Below, in pieces: positions 10,200-22,800 of a stretch of 64,000 nucleotides of DNA (position 1 is its first letter; every line of letters begins with the position of its first letter). Below the pieces are notes generated by a model. That model was not told the origin of the DNA, ran no database searches, and saw only the letters and a list, made by a program, of their open reading frames with translations. Made by a program: the position numbers and the translations under genes. This DNA is from Tanypteryx hageni (lineage: Eukaryota; Arthropoda; Insecta; Odonata; Petaluridae): contig CM054118.1 in assembly GCA_028673005.1 (NCBI GenBank), forward strand, positions 63,855,401-63,919,400. The letters run 5' to 3'.

Positions 10200-10925
10200 T
10201 TTGTACTTACGTCAACTATTAAAATGCTGTGATCTGAATCAATGTCTGCTCCTGGTAATGCCTTGGCAGTCTTTATGCTGTTCCTGAATCATTGTTTTAC
10301 TAGGTTGTAAGATATAATCTATTTGGCATCTCATTCTATCTCCTGGGCTTTTCCATGTGTATAACCTTCGTTTATGGTTTTTGAGCCATGTATTAGTCAC
10401 TACAAGGTCATTATTGATGCAGAATTCTACCAGTTTTTCCTCTCCTCAGTTTCTCTTCCCAAGTCTGTATTGCCCGACAACATTTTCTTCCCATCCTCCA
10501 ACTATGCTGTTCCAATCTCCCATTACTATGCAGTTTACCTTTCCTCTTCCATCTTCTTCATAAATGTCATTAATTTGCTCATAAATCTCCTCGATTTCTT
10601 TATTTTCATGAGCTGACATTGGCATATATACCTGGATTATCAGCATGTCTGCTGGGACTGATTTGAGCTTTATTGCCATCAGTCTATCATTCATTGCTAT
10701 TATCTTTGTCATGCTTTTCATCATCATTCACCATCATACCAGAGCTACTTCCCTTTCCCCACTATTTCCTCCAGAGTAAACTACTGTGAACTCTTCCAAG
10801 TTGAACTGTCCTTCTCCTTCCCATCTAGTTTTTCTCAGTCCTATAGTGTCAACTATATTTCTTCTTTCAAGTTCTCTAGCTTTCCTGCCTTTCTCATAGT
10901 TCTTTTGTTCCAAGTGCCTATTCAT
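10200..10925 (-). pseudogene. LINE apurinic-type endonuclease domain
   Basis: Fragments in shifting frames give ARELERRNIVDTIGLRKTRWEGEGQF...VVYSGG, QVYMPMSAHENKEIEEIYEQINDIYEEDGRGKVNCIVMGDWNSIVG, and, near 10250-10200, GADIDSDHSILIVDV. These correspond to the strand, MGDWN and SDH motifs of exonuclease-endonuclease-phosphatase nickases that open the target for retrotransposition. At least two frameshifts break it. It is called by motif order; the clade (RTE-, CR1- or other) is not resolved. Confidence 0.75.
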
Positions 10926-11194
10926 AAATTACTTTCCTTTACTTTTCCTCAAGGCAGTACCCGCCCGGAGATTCGATTGGACGACTATTTTACCTCCGAA
11001 TTGTTTTACCTTAAGAGAACTCATATTGTCCAACCATATAATCATTACTAGGGATTGTAATGTGGTAGTTTCCCTCTTGCTTTGCACATCGCTGTACTGT
11101 TGCCATTCAAATCGCCCCAATCACGCCTGCAGTTGTATTGGATATAAACCCAGCCAACATCATTTGTTTTCGGCTCTATACCATACTGAAAGTA

Positions 11195-11310
11195 TTGCTG
11201 CCTACTGGCAGGCACCAATGATAGGTTTTTTTAACATCCATCCGCAGTGTTTGAACCCCGGAGCTTTGTAATGGGAATCCGACACGCTAACCACTACACC
11301 ATCAGTGCAT
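11195..11310 (-). mobile_element. tRNA-derived SINE head
   Basis: The minus strand reads 'gatggtgtagtggttagcg' (Pol III box A) then about 35 bases later 'ccggggttcaaacactgcgg' (box B), with tRNA-like spacing. It directly adjoins the 5' side of the LINE at 11175. A second tRNA-headed SINE is at 25733. Confidence 0.5.
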
Positions 11311-13401
11311 ATAATTTTACATATAAAATAACAAATTCGTTAAAAAAGGGGTAAAAGAAGGAATCTTTAACGAATAATCCACAAATGAGATAAAACCCAT
11401 ACACAGATAATTGGGAGTTTAATGTACTTTCATTTGGTTGCTGGCAATGCTTGCCTCCTGAAGTTAGTGAAAAAGATAAAATGTAGATGCCTGTGTCATA
11501 GTTATAGCAGTAATATTTTGTTTCATGACCTTAGTAGCTACATCAGGTTATACAATAAAAAAACCTCATTTTACTTGCTTATTTGAGTGTGCTACAAGCA
11601 TCAAAATATTTACTTCATATCACCAATTAATGCTCACTTTTAAGTGCAATTAAGAGAATCATGAAAAAGAAATTGGCGTAAAAATTCTTTGGTAGCTAAG
11701 TGGAAAGGAAAAATGATTTAAACAGAGGTACTTCATATTTTACAGTTAGAAAAAAATGCCATTAAAAATTCCATTCATGCATATACTTCAATAAAAAACT
11801 TGCAGATACAAAAGGATTGACTTTAGAAGCAGGATAAAAACATTTTACACAATTCTAGGAATTCACAGAAAATCAGTAAATTGACAGTTTAGTTCAGAAA
11901 TGTTTCTTTCTATAAAATGCTACAAAAATTTCACTTTCATAACACGAGTAACAACTAAAGTGTAAACCACAGTATTTCAAATAGAAAAATAAATCATTTA
12001 ATTGATATAAAAGAATTGGATGTGAATTGTAAAAACATTGTGCATGATAACATTTAGTATGCAAATTATAACAATAGTCAAGTGAAGGCTCAGCAATTAC
12101 TTCATTACAAAATATATGTAAATATGAGCAATATAATTCATAATAAAATATATAACGAGAGAGCTAACAAAAATAATCTGTGACCTAATAAGCTGTATAG
12201 TGCAGGATAGCACCACTCAAATGCTTATATGGGTAAAAAACTAGGTGTAAACAAATGGGCCACAATTCATCAATAAGGCCGGTCCATTTAAAGAAAAAAA
12301 TTATAGTGGAGGTTCTCTTTTCTACACCAGGTCACAAAAGGTTTCACCAGTACCACAATAACTTGAAATTTTGAAAATATTTTATATCTGATTTTATAAA
12401 ACTCGGCAGTTTTGTTGCAAATCAGTAGGCCCATCCTAGTCACACTATCAGTTGTGCAAAAGAGAAATGATATCTTAATAGCACAAACCAGTAATATATG
12501 TTATTATTATTCAATTTGTAATTTAAATATCTTTACTTTTCATACATTAAATAACTTTATCACAAATCTTATGGATGCAGGCTGCACAAAATGCAGCCCG
12601 TGAACCATATGTCGAGCACCTCTGTTAAAAGTTGAACCCTTTTAACAGATCATAAATTATAATACCTTATAACATTTTTAATACAATATATGTAATACAA
12701 ATTCAATTCTAATGCAATTTTTCATCTCAAAAAAGGAATTATAATAGCGCCAATATGTAAATACTCATAAGTTATGTACAGTTCAGTGATTACGACTGTA
12801 GTTTTTATTCCATTAATGCACATCATCTGACTTGTGAATTTGACCCAGTGAGGTGAAAATTTCTACTTCAGGAAAGAAGATTATATGGCGAAATCATGAT
12901 CATCTGAGATATTCAAGTTGATTGAAAGGAATTATTACAGATCATATACTATTCAGAAATGCCTTGAATGATATGTTCCAATATATTGTATGGAAGACTG
13001 AATTTTATGAAAGAAAATACTGAATGGTCTCCAGCAGAAAGATAAAGAAATATTTGTCCAGAATTGAACATGTATGGAAATCATGGTAGAATGGAATTTG
13101 ACAAATTAAAACATTAGAGATTGTAGCCTTGTTTTGAATGGGAAATCTAAATTAAGGATAATACTCTAACGTCATATATAACCAGACAAGTAAGGCTATC
13201 AACTACGCCAAAAATATCAAATTTCTCTGTATGTTACTCCTTAAAATTTTCCATTGTCATGGAATTTTTAAAAAATATATGTATAGATATTTTATCAGGC
13301 AACTACATAGGTTTGATTTTAATTTTGTTGATAATTTGAACATCTAAATTGTTGCTTTCTAAAGTAATAAAAATGTATAAAACATCGACTGATCAGTAGA
13401 C
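11311..13401. other. AT-rich region downstream of the carbonic anhydrase gene, no gene seen
   Basis: About 2.1 kb, very AT-rich, without recognisable coding or transposon homology. Part nearest 13401 should hold the 3' UTR of the minus-strand carbonic anhydrase gene, but I could not fix its polyadenylation site. Several TTTATT (AATAAA on the minus strand) are possible. Confidence 0.4.
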
Positions 13402-14594
13402 TTATGAATAATATCGTTTTATCTCCTTGAGCAAACGATTTTCAGTTTGTTCATTGATTTCAACAAACTGTTTCTGTTGGCGGCTGAAGTAGAAAACGTC
13501 TCCAGTATATATGTCAAACCAAATGGCGTGGATGTGAAGGCTGTGGGTTTCTAGACGTCGCTTCAGAAATCCATAACTAGCGACGTTCTGCAACTGCTGG
13601 AGGCAATTCACCTGCAAATTACAATTCGTACTTTTCAAAGAATTACTAATAAACACCCTAAAAACCAGCAATTCCAAAATGTCGTTTAAAACAGCATTTC
13701 ACAAATGACGCAAAATACTCGAATATAACTTTACCTGAGAAAGTTTATCTGTAACCGAGAATCGATTTTCCGGGTCGATATAGGCGACAAACTTTCGCAT
13801 GGGAGTCTCAGCTTGAAAAAGCATGGGACTGCCAAAGCCAGAGGTCTCTAGTTGTTGATATTTGGCCAAAGAAGAAGAGGCATGAGTGCAAAGCCAGGAC
13901 CGGAGAGGAGAACGCCTCCGGTTTTCCACAGACGAAAATTCTTCATCTCGGAGATCATATAGCAGATTCATTGCCTACAAAAAATGTTAAAATTTAGATT
14001 TAAGGTTTATATACTCGCATAAGTAAGTCTAGCTTTACACCAATACTTATATTTTATTTGCATTAATACGGTCCTACCAGACATATATTATAGTTGTCCA
14101 AGTTAATACTTTATAGGTTTTAAACTAACTTTGCAATCCGAATGTCCACAAACTATGATGTGTTTTATGTCATTCACAATGCAACCCAGTTCAAGAGCAG
14201 CCGGTTCAGTTGTGGTCATTTCATTGATAAAATGTTGCGAATGAGGTATAACGTTACCCGCATTTCTGACTGAAATTAGAAAATAATAGTAACTTACAGG
14301 AACAGCAAATGCTGCGAAAGATTTCATATCTTAAGCATCTTACCTACAAACATGTCTCCCACATTTGTTTCAGTAAAACGAGTTGGGATCATGCGACTAT
14401 CCATACAAGTAAAAAACACTGCTTTGGGCTATAAAATAAATACGTTAAATATAGGCCCACGATAAATTCCAAGAACCAACAAAAAACAACGATTGAAATA
14501 CCTCGGGATGATCCCGAACTCTTTCAAATTGTTCAACCATCGTTTTTCGATCGGTTTGCCGGTATTTCATGATGCCTGTAATTATTCTGTTCAT
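13402..14594 (-). CDS. CAHbeta: Beta-carbonic anhydrase, 5 exons, 255 aa, complete
   Basis: Zinc enzyme that interconverts CO2 and bicarbonate; the fly orthologue is reported as mitochondrial. Exons on the minus strand are 14594-14502, 14428-14344, 14269-14130, 13974-13735 and 13611-13402. All junctions are GT-AG, frames join exactly, and introns are 73-155 bp. The total is 768 nt with stop, 255 aa, the same length as I recall for the fly protein. Visible motifs: the zinc-ligand Cys39 with the catalytic Asp41-Arg43 pair in TCMDSRM, the VVRNAGN loop at 59-65, and HIIVCGHSDCK with zinc ligands His102 and Cys105. The C-terminal part has VASYGFLKRRLE and HIHAIWFDIYTGDVFYFSR. Start: ATG 14594 gives MNRIITGIMKYRQT, typical for the insect family. 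No stops or frameshifts, so probably functional. Confidence 0.95.
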
Positions 14595-14735
14595 TACGTA
14601 AAAAAACTTGAACGTGTAACAAATAACCTTATCAAACTATCAACGAATACCTAATAAAAACAACTTTCGTCACATTACCGAACGACCGCTGATATGATAC
14701 TGCGATTGGTCGATGTGAATAACAAAATACTGAAC

Positions 14736-14743
14736 TATCGATA
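14736..14743. promoter_or_regulatory. DRE-like site (TATCGATA) upstream of carbonic anhydrase
   Basis: The palindrome TATCGATA, the core bound by DREF in Drosophila housekeeping promoters, lies 142 bp upstream of the carbonic anhydrase start codon, with an ATTGG/CCAAT box at 14704-14708. Position and identity fit a housekeeping promoter, but an 8-mer can occur by chance. Confidence 0.35.
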
Positions 14744-14773
14744 TTTTCACTAGTATGTACTTACACCGTTTCC

Positions 14774-14925
14774 CGGGATATTTTGACAGCTGTTCATCTT
14801 ATTTTGACGTTTCATTTTATTTTGACAGTGGTCCATTCAATTTTGACAACTCTCCATTTAATTTTGACAATGGTCCATTCTATTTTGACAATATTTCATT
14901 CTATTTTGACATTTCTTTATTTAAT
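14774..14925. repeat. Seven ~21-bp tandem repeats with attttgaca core
   Basis: The core attttgaca (one copy ttttgacg) recurs at 18-23-bp spacing from about 14780 to 14918, often followed by ggtccattc. The 21-bp period keeps a frame (YFD.GPFNFDN...), but there is no sign of a gene. Lying just beyond the 3' end of the Tc1-like transposase, it may be a subterminal repeat of that element. Confidence 0.75.
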
Positions 14926-15069
14926 CACAAATACTTGTTATGATTATTCATTAGTTATAACTTTAATTTCATGGGCATATTGTTTTATATAGTTTTATTT
15001 ATAGTTTAAAATGCAATACAATAAAGTTGGGCACCAAAATACAAAATATGTATAATACACAGTATGCAT

Positions 15070-16082
15070 TTAATCATTGATAACTTCTTTATTGATACAT
15101 TTGGGAATGAAAGATACCATATATCTATAAAAATTTGCACAATTATCGCTTGATATTAAATCAGCTCCTTTAGATATTAATTCTAACAACTCTGCTTCAT
15201 TCTTAGGTCTGCCATGCCGTACAGATTCTTTCCATTTAGAAAACATATTTTCCATCGGATTAAAAAAAGGGGAATAAGGAGGCAAATATAATATTTCATG
15301 CCCATAATCTAATACCAAAGCTTTTACTCTTTCATTTTTATGGAATGGAACATTATGCATCACCAAAACAGCATGGTTTGTTTGATTCTTGGTAAACATT
15401 ATTAGTAAATTTTCAAGATAGGTTAAAAAATAGTGCCCATTAAAAGGTATTGTTTGAGCTGAATAATAAAATAATTTTTCTCGACTCATTGCACAGCACA
15501 AAGAAATGTTTCGTGACCTAACACTTGGGGCAACTTGTATGGCACGCGTTTCACGTGATGATCGTCCACTTCGAGTCCTCATTGTCACATTGAAATCAAC
15601 TTCGTCAATAAAATAAATTTCATTTTCTGAAACTCGAGATGGTAATTCTATGAAGTTAAGAACGTAACGATATCTTGCTTCAATAGACATTTCATCGTTT
15701 CTTCTCGCTGGGATAATATGTATTTGTTTTATTGTATATTGAAAATCATCCAATAAGCGTACAATTGAAGATAGTGAAATCTGAGTTTGAAACTCTTCCA
15801 TACATCTATCTCCGATTCTTTTTAAAGATAAGCTGCAGTCTTCTTCTATCCATTGTTTAATAACTGATTGCTGTTCTTCATTAAGTTTTTTTCTCTGTGG
15901 CCTCCTCATCTAGATTTATCAATCAACCCTTTCGTTAAGTATTTTTTAATGATTTCGTGCACAGTTGTTCTTTTCACTTCCATTATTTTTGAAACCATGC
16001 TTGCATTATTTCCTGAGAGATAAGCATCAATTATTATTCTTCTTTCTTCATTAGAGGTCTCTTTATTTTTTCTCGGGTCCAT
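15070..16082 (-). pseudogene. Tc1/IS630-superfamily transposase, frameshifted
   Basis: Two overlapping frames make one transposase. The first (16082-15906) encodes 58 aa with a helix-turn-helix (NEERRIIIDAYLSGNNASMVSKIMEVKRTTVHEII). The second (15909-15070) encodes 279 aa with the DDE core: FIDEVDFN, VLVMHNVPFHK and YLPPYSPFFNPMENMFSKWK. The frames meet in an ATGA overlap, best explained by a frameshift around 15908. The second catalytic Asp, expected before N in the V-D-N motif, is His here (MHNVPFH), so the protein should be inactive even if the frame were intact. Otherwise the second frame is uninterrupted, suggesting modest age. No clear terminal inverted repeats were found. It lies between two divergent host genes. 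Confidence 0.8.
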
Positions 16083-16874
16083 TAAGTATTTTTTAGTACC
16101 CGGTTTTGTACCAGACTCCAGTATTTGCGCAATCTGCCAGGGAAAATATTCGAGGTAATACCGAGCATATACGTATATTTATCGAGCGATTCGCACCTTC
16201 GACACCTGCGTCCAGTATTTTTGGAGAAACTACCTTGAAACCATAGCTGTTTTTATATACGCAATTCATTTTCCTGAGCCCTTATATGATTCTATTACTT
16301 GGAACTTCATAAATTTTGAAATCTACCTTTATCTAAAAATGTATCTAGTTAAACAGAATTCATCTTCGCAACATAATTTTCGCTAAATTTCGTGTAAATA
16401 CTCTTCGCTAACGGGCAAATACTAATTCAACTTTTAAATGTCGTGCCATGAATACATCATAATTGGATATTTATGTCCTTAGTCTTAAGTCACTAAAAAT
16501 AATAATAACTCATAATAATATCACATGTACACAAACACTAAAAAATCAAAATATTCCGAACTTTTTTGTATGCATAGAATAATTTTCAAAAATCAGAGCC
16601 TTTGCAGTGGACTCAAGGTCATATAATATTAGAACTATTTTCTTCATTATTTTCATTGGATTAGTAACATGGAAGAAGGATGTTAGTAACATCAATCTGC
16701 CGACAGTGGCGTTCCAATCCATTTTATAATGTCGTTTGAAGTTTTATTGTGAAAGTTTCATTTGTGACGAGATTTGCCTATTGTTAGTATTTAATTACCA
16801 AGATTACGATAAAAAGCGAATCTTTTAGTTAAGTTATCATATGCTAAAATCAATCTGAATAAATAAACATCGAG
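16083..16874 (+). promoter_or_regulatory. Upstream region and 5' UTR of the UIF-like gene
   Basis: No coding content. The promoter and leader of the plus-strand gene should lie in the last few hundred bases. No clear TATA box is placed correctly, and the boundary of the transposase element within this stretch is undefined. Confidence 0.35.
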
Positions 16875-19800
16875 AATGGCAGATGATAAAGTTTTGTCGA
16901 TGAGCTTGGGTAAATTTCGTGTTAAACATGTTTTTTCTATATGACTAGAATTGTTGCAAGGCAGCTTATGTTAACTCAATTTCTTTTCATATAGATGAAA
17001 TCATTAAGCTCAAAAGAACCGGTGAAAGTTCACGTGGACAAAAACCTAAGTATGGCAATAAAGGAACACGCGGTAGGATTTCAACTAATCGAATGAAAAA
17101 TGGAAAGTCCGGGAATGCATTGATCAGGAATCAAATCCGCAAGGGTGGAGTAAGGCTTCAGGTAATGCTTTTCTTTAATTTTTTATGATACTTAATTTGA
17201 AAAAAGGTATACTTGAAACTCAATATACTAACTGTACTCGACCTTCTGGACCAATAAATCATAATATATTCGAAGTATTGTTCTGATGTTCAAGCTCAAA
17301 TCGGTTTCTTTCGTCTCCTGTATTTTATTTCTTGATATGTTATTGCTAATAGTTGATTTAAATAAATATCAAGAAAAATGTTTAACTGTTTATATCACAT
17401 TGTTGAATCTTGGATACAAATTTGTAATTCCTGTAGTGGAAAATTCCCTGATTAGTTAAACGTATTTAATATGAAAAAGTGCTTCTATACGGTAATTTTA
17501 GCAAACCCAACGAACAAGGAAGACCTTGAACATGTAATCTTTCGAAAATTGTCGCATTGTAGTGGAAAGTATTTATGCTTAAATTTAACTTTTATCATGT
17601 ATTTTTACTTAGGCAGTATATACAAACCCAAGGGGAATTTTACGACGTCGGGGTTCATATGTCAGCCAAAGAAGTCAGCCTACAAGATATTGGAATTTGG
17701 TTAGTGCTTGGGTGCTATATTTTAGTCACTTCAAGGTTAATTAAAGGTAGTCATTAAAATTTCTTTCTGGCCATTTTTAATGAGCTGAAGGGGTAATCTG
17801 AGTAGTATACATCACAACTTGTTATCGGTTTTTAAAATGTAATAAGATGTTTTTTGTTTTTCAGAATATTAATCGACAAAGGCAGTACAATATTGCTCTG
17901 GCCAGGAGTAGGCTTCAGGTGGCAAAACGGTTTCTTAACCGGCGACTTAGAGCCAGTACAAGAGGAATTGCGGTATGGAAATGTCCCAAAATTTATCTTT
18001 TTTTAATTTTTCATTTTAAATATATGAGGCTTGTTGCCTCTGCTTGACTCAGAACATTTTAATAAACATTTTTAGCTTGCCAATTTTAATCTCATTCCAA
18101 GGCTTTTTATATGTATAATTTCATTTGACAAATTTTATATATTTACTGCTTGATTCAGTGTGGCTTATTATTTAGGTAACAATCATTCTGAATAAAATTA
18201 CTGGCTCCTTGTTGAGTTTGTTGTTCGAGCTTAGAAATTATTTTATAAGGGGTTGTTGTCAACTTAGAAGTTGTTATAGTGCATTGTTGACTAGAAAGTT
18301 GGATTTGAACTAATCATTTATTTTTTTAATAAGTTCACTATGTTTAAGGCTAAAAGAAGTAAATCAGTGTCAAAAATATTGCCCACAGTAATTAATACTT
18401 AATATTTCCAGTAATCAGATATTGATATATCTTATCATGAATAGTCATGTACAAGGTGTATGAGGTATTGAATGAGGAAATGCTAGTTGAATGGCCAGTG
18501 TGATTTGTCTTGGAGTTTAGAAAGATGAGTGGTGATTCAGTAAAGTTAAGATGCTATCTACGGATTTTTTTTGCCTCTTAAAAGATAAATACTGTTGTGT
18601 CTCTTTCTTGGTTCCCAGATAATAAATTCCACCTCCATCAACATTGGAATTGGAGGTGGAGGAACAAATAGAAATAATGGTAATATCCCTTTAAGGAACC
18701 CCAATTTCTGAGCGGCGAGATTTGAAACAATGGCGCCATGAGTGACGAGAAATGGAACTACGTGGAGTTTGCTATGGAAACAGCTGACAGAAACTGTAGT
18801 ATGCGATATGAATTTCAGAAAGCTAATGCGGGAATTGCACTGCGATTAAAACCTGAAAAACATGCCATAGAAACGTTATTGTTTTTGGGTTAGATGGAGA
18901 TTAGAGTCGTGTTGGGTGCCTACGGCGCCCGGCCTGGAACCATATCACCCTCTCCATGCCAGTAGAGATACTGATGGATACGGAGCTTGATGCAAAGCAA
19001 ACTCCACGTAGTTCCATTTCTCGTTACTCACTGTGCCGTTGTTGCAGATCTAGCCACTCGAAAATTGTGGGTCCTTAGAGCGATATTACTGAAATAATAA
19101 CAGTATTAATGTTACTTCAAAAATATAGCAAAACCATGCTTAGAACCGATATGTGCTGCAAAATGAATGTGGTGTCTTGAGTCATGAGAAATGGAACTAT
19201 GCAGTCTACATAGTATGTGTATCTCATGGACCTTTAGTTTTACAGCATTTGCTCTGCTTCGAGCACCCAATCCCCTCTATCTTAGAGAGGGTAACATTCA
19301 TGTAGACAGGGTGCCGCAGACACCCAGCACAACTTCAATCTCCAACACTACTTAAATCTCTAAAATTACACCACACTTATTGAAAAGAGAACTTATTAAG
19401 CTACTGTTCACTTTCAACTGTTTTATAAATTACTGCTGTTGTTATCTAACGGCACAAGTAGTTCTATTTCTCGCCACTTAAGGTGCTACATCCGTTTTGT
19501 GGCCTATATTGGTTCTGTTCACAAAACCAAAATAAATGGATAGTTATAGATTTTTAAGGCTATATCGTATTAAATAGTCATAGTGGCATTTGCTAGATAT
19601 TTGTGTTTAGTTTTAGCCTAGTAGAACAGCTATTGAAGAATTGGTTCCCATATAAATAGTTAGTTTTTCAGTCTTCCAATGGTGAAACAATCTTAATTTA
19701 TATTTATTAGGTAACCACTAATACACAGCAGAGGAAAACGTCTTGGCGAGGCATGGGCCAGAGGCTTAAGCAAGGTCGTGGTGGTGTGAATATTTCTGGA

Positions 19801-22800
19801 CTTACTGCAAATGCCTTTAGATCTGACCAGATACTAAGGCTTGGTCGAGTGAACTCTTACCAGAACAAGGTGAATCGCCAACTTAGGTGAGAACAATCAT
19901 CTAATATAATTGTACAGTAAACTCTCGATAATTCAAAGTGCGTAACAAAATCAAAACCTAGCATATGAAAGTGATAACATTTCTTTTAATTGCTCAAAAT
20001 ACGTCACAAAAAATAAAAACGAAGCATTAAAGTGGCAAAATTTCTTTTAGTAATCACATTCACAATACGAGACAGAAATTCTTACGTTACTAGATGATAG
20101 CAATTCATAGATTTACATTAAAAATTCATAATAAAAAATGAAAACCTAACTAAACAAAATAAAATTTCTCTAAATTACATTCAAAATACAAAGATAATAG
20201 TAAATGAAAACCTTACATTCTAAATGATGGCATTTCTTTAAATTTTAAACTAAAGTTTCATGTTGGTGTTGAAGTTCAAACTGATACAAAATAATTAAAT
20301 TGAGAGTTTGTTTACTTTGAAAACTGCTAATAACGATCATTCTAGGATGCCAAAGTTTAAACGGAACTTTGAAACAAAAAAGTAGAGGAAGTTCCGCTTC
20401 TTGGAATCGGAAATGGATGATGCGAAATGCAAATAATCGGAGTGAAACAGAAGTAATGGTCATAAAAAATTGTTGCGAAGTGCAAATTCGTGAACCACAA
20501 GCACACAAAGTTCAAAATGGTGGTGTACTTTTACTTCCATCTATTGCAGGCTAGTTGAAGTTAAATTACATTAAATACTAGATGACAGGAACAGAAAAGA
20601 ATTGCTCCAAATAGGTCAAATTTCTTTTTTTGTTTTTGTCGTCTAAACATCACACTTGGATATTAATTTCTTTGAACTTAGATAAGGAAACCTTATTTCA
20701 TAGATAAAATAATTTTGTACCCTTTTTGTTGATTTTTGATGTTTTAACACGTTGCAATGACAATTTAAAAACTTCCTTAAAAATAAGATTTTTTTACAAT
20801 TTCGTTTTATATTTCTTTTGAAACCAATTAGCATAATTCCACTGAAAAAAAAATTTCCCCCAAAGAAAAAAGGTCTGAAGTGGTTAAAAAGGATTTTCAA
20901 AGCAGCATGTAATTTAAGTTAAACACCTAAATTTGATTACTTGAATTATGCTACACATCTCTTGGTATAGTAAATTCTGTGGATTATTATAATTCTGATG
21001 TGGAAGATTTAATATACCATATTTTTTGGGCTATAAGATCTGATTTTTCAGGAAAAAAGGTATTTTGGTTCACCAAAGCTTTTAGGAAGGGCCGTGATTA
21101 AATCTATCTGGCAACATTTAAAGAAAATATTATGGCATGATAACAGTTAAATATAACGTTTTACGTAAACTTAATTCATGAAAGTACCATATTGTCGCAA
21201 ATATAAGTTTTTTTTCCAAAATATGAAATTTTAAAAGTTATATTTATGTTATGTTATATTTGAGTACTAGTGATTTTAAAAGATCATAAAATCATGTTTC
21301 ACCGTACATTCCATACATCTGTTTATGAATTACTTGTTACATTATAGACACATTAGGCCTATGTTATGTTGTACTTGAAAAGCATCCAAGGCGAGAATAG
21401 ATCGAGTTCAATCGGAGACTGAACCCAACGATAGTCATTGCATTGAAGCTATAAGTGCATCGTCATATTCTTTGTTACTATCTTAGTGAGTATAAACTTC
21501 CCTTACTGATAGTACTTTCTTAAGATGAAATGTTCAATCCTAAAATATTGGGTTTCCACATGTGATAATGATACATATGCTCCTTTTCCTTTTGAAACTC
21601 ATTTCATCGTGTACATAGTCGTTTTGATAGACACAGTGATACCTAACTTCCTCTGTTTTAGTATCCATTTTTTCACTTTCTCCTCTAGTCGTGGCCATTT
21701 AGGATCGAGCTTACAAAGACTGTTTCTCTTTTCTTGTCTCCTTCAGTTTTTTCACCCGTTTTCTCCATTTACTGATCATTTTTCCTGTGGGATATGGACC
21801 ATAATGACATTCTGCTGCTCAGTTTCCAAGCATTTTTGCATATTAAATCACCTGAAACTTATAGCTAATATTGTAGGCATATATTTTTATTCTTGTAGCC
21901 ATTGCGAACCCGATACACTTAATGATATTTATCCTAGATATTTAATGTTCTGTGGCATTAATTGTGCTATTCAATGGGCTCATTAGGAATTAAACATCAT
22001 ATCAAACATCACAAATGCACCGAAATTGTAATCATCGTTACCGGATATGCAATAAAGCACAATAATGAAGATGCATCATTGGAATTCACAATTTCATAAG
22101 GTTTTTCATATATATTAACAATTTTGCCAATTTGCCACACAATCCTACCTTCAGTCTATAAGACAGAGGCTGGTTTTGGGAGTCATTTTCCTGGAAAATA
22201 AGTGTCATATAGCCTGAAAAATACGTTAAGTAGTTTTTGTGGTAATATTTTGTCATCCTTACTACTTATAGTAGTATTTAGTTATTCATTTAAATTGAAG
22301 CCATCACTTAAATGGCAAGAAATAAGTTTATTTTTAGTTTTATGGGGTAAATGGTATATATCACTAGATAATAGTATGAAGAAATTAACCATCGCTTTAA
22401 TTTAATGCAGTGGTTTTTTTACCTATAAGAAGTTCAAAAATAAAATAAAAATATTTTTATTTTTGCACTACATTATTTTAAAGGAATTGGTATATTAATG
22501 TCTGTTCATAAACAGAAGTTCTGTCAAACAAATTTATGTGGTTAAGTGGCATCTTCAAGGAGGTTTGCTCCATTGGTAATATCTTGAACTGCTTTAGAAG
22601 GTCATATTTAAAAAATTATATTTGACATAAAGTATTTCCTCCATCCAGTGAGGAACTTGTTTGTTTAACAGGGTTGACATAAAAATATTGAAACTTTTAT
22701 CCCAATTTTTTGTGATTTTGAGTACATGTATCCAATATTAGTCAACAGTTTTTATTGGTCTTTTAATCAAAGAAATGAAAATCACAACTATATGTGAAGA

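Larger units (their letters stand above)
9004..11175 (-). mobile_element. Non-LTR retrotransposon (LINE, APE-type), internally deleted
   Basis: On the minus strand the element runs from a 5' region (~11175-10930) through an APE endonuclease (10930-10200), a linker, the 5' half of the reverse transcriptase (9870-9064) and a 3' end with a (ATG)n-type tail at 9003-9010. The terminal ~60 bases match the 3' end of the second copy at 48017-48085. The RT C-terminus and most of the 3' region are missing: at about 9064 the 3' tail is joined directly to RT sequence. Many frameshifts and stops are present, so the copy is dead. Confidence 0.85.
17973..19710 (+). other. Intron 4 of the UIF-like gene with two MITEs and a cryptic exon
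   Basis: Contains a possible 61-nt cassette exon at 18619-18679 and two inverted-repeat elements (18739-19030 and 19178-19480). The rest is AT-rich without features. Confidence 0.6.

Noticed and set aside
9512..10616. Plus-strand Ser/Phe-rich frames
   Set aside because: They are antisense shadows of the minus-strand LINE.
14755..14943. Open frame with YFD.GPFNFDN peptide repeats
   Set aside because: Its repetition follows directly from a 21-bp non-coding tandem array; there is no start context, splice support or known family.
21525..21986. 153-aa plus-strand open frame, one of the longest in the window
   Set aside because: The opposite strand carries a recognisable Tigger DNA-binding segment, and the plus-strand product is a low-complexity Phe/Cys/Ser-rich sequence with no gene context.
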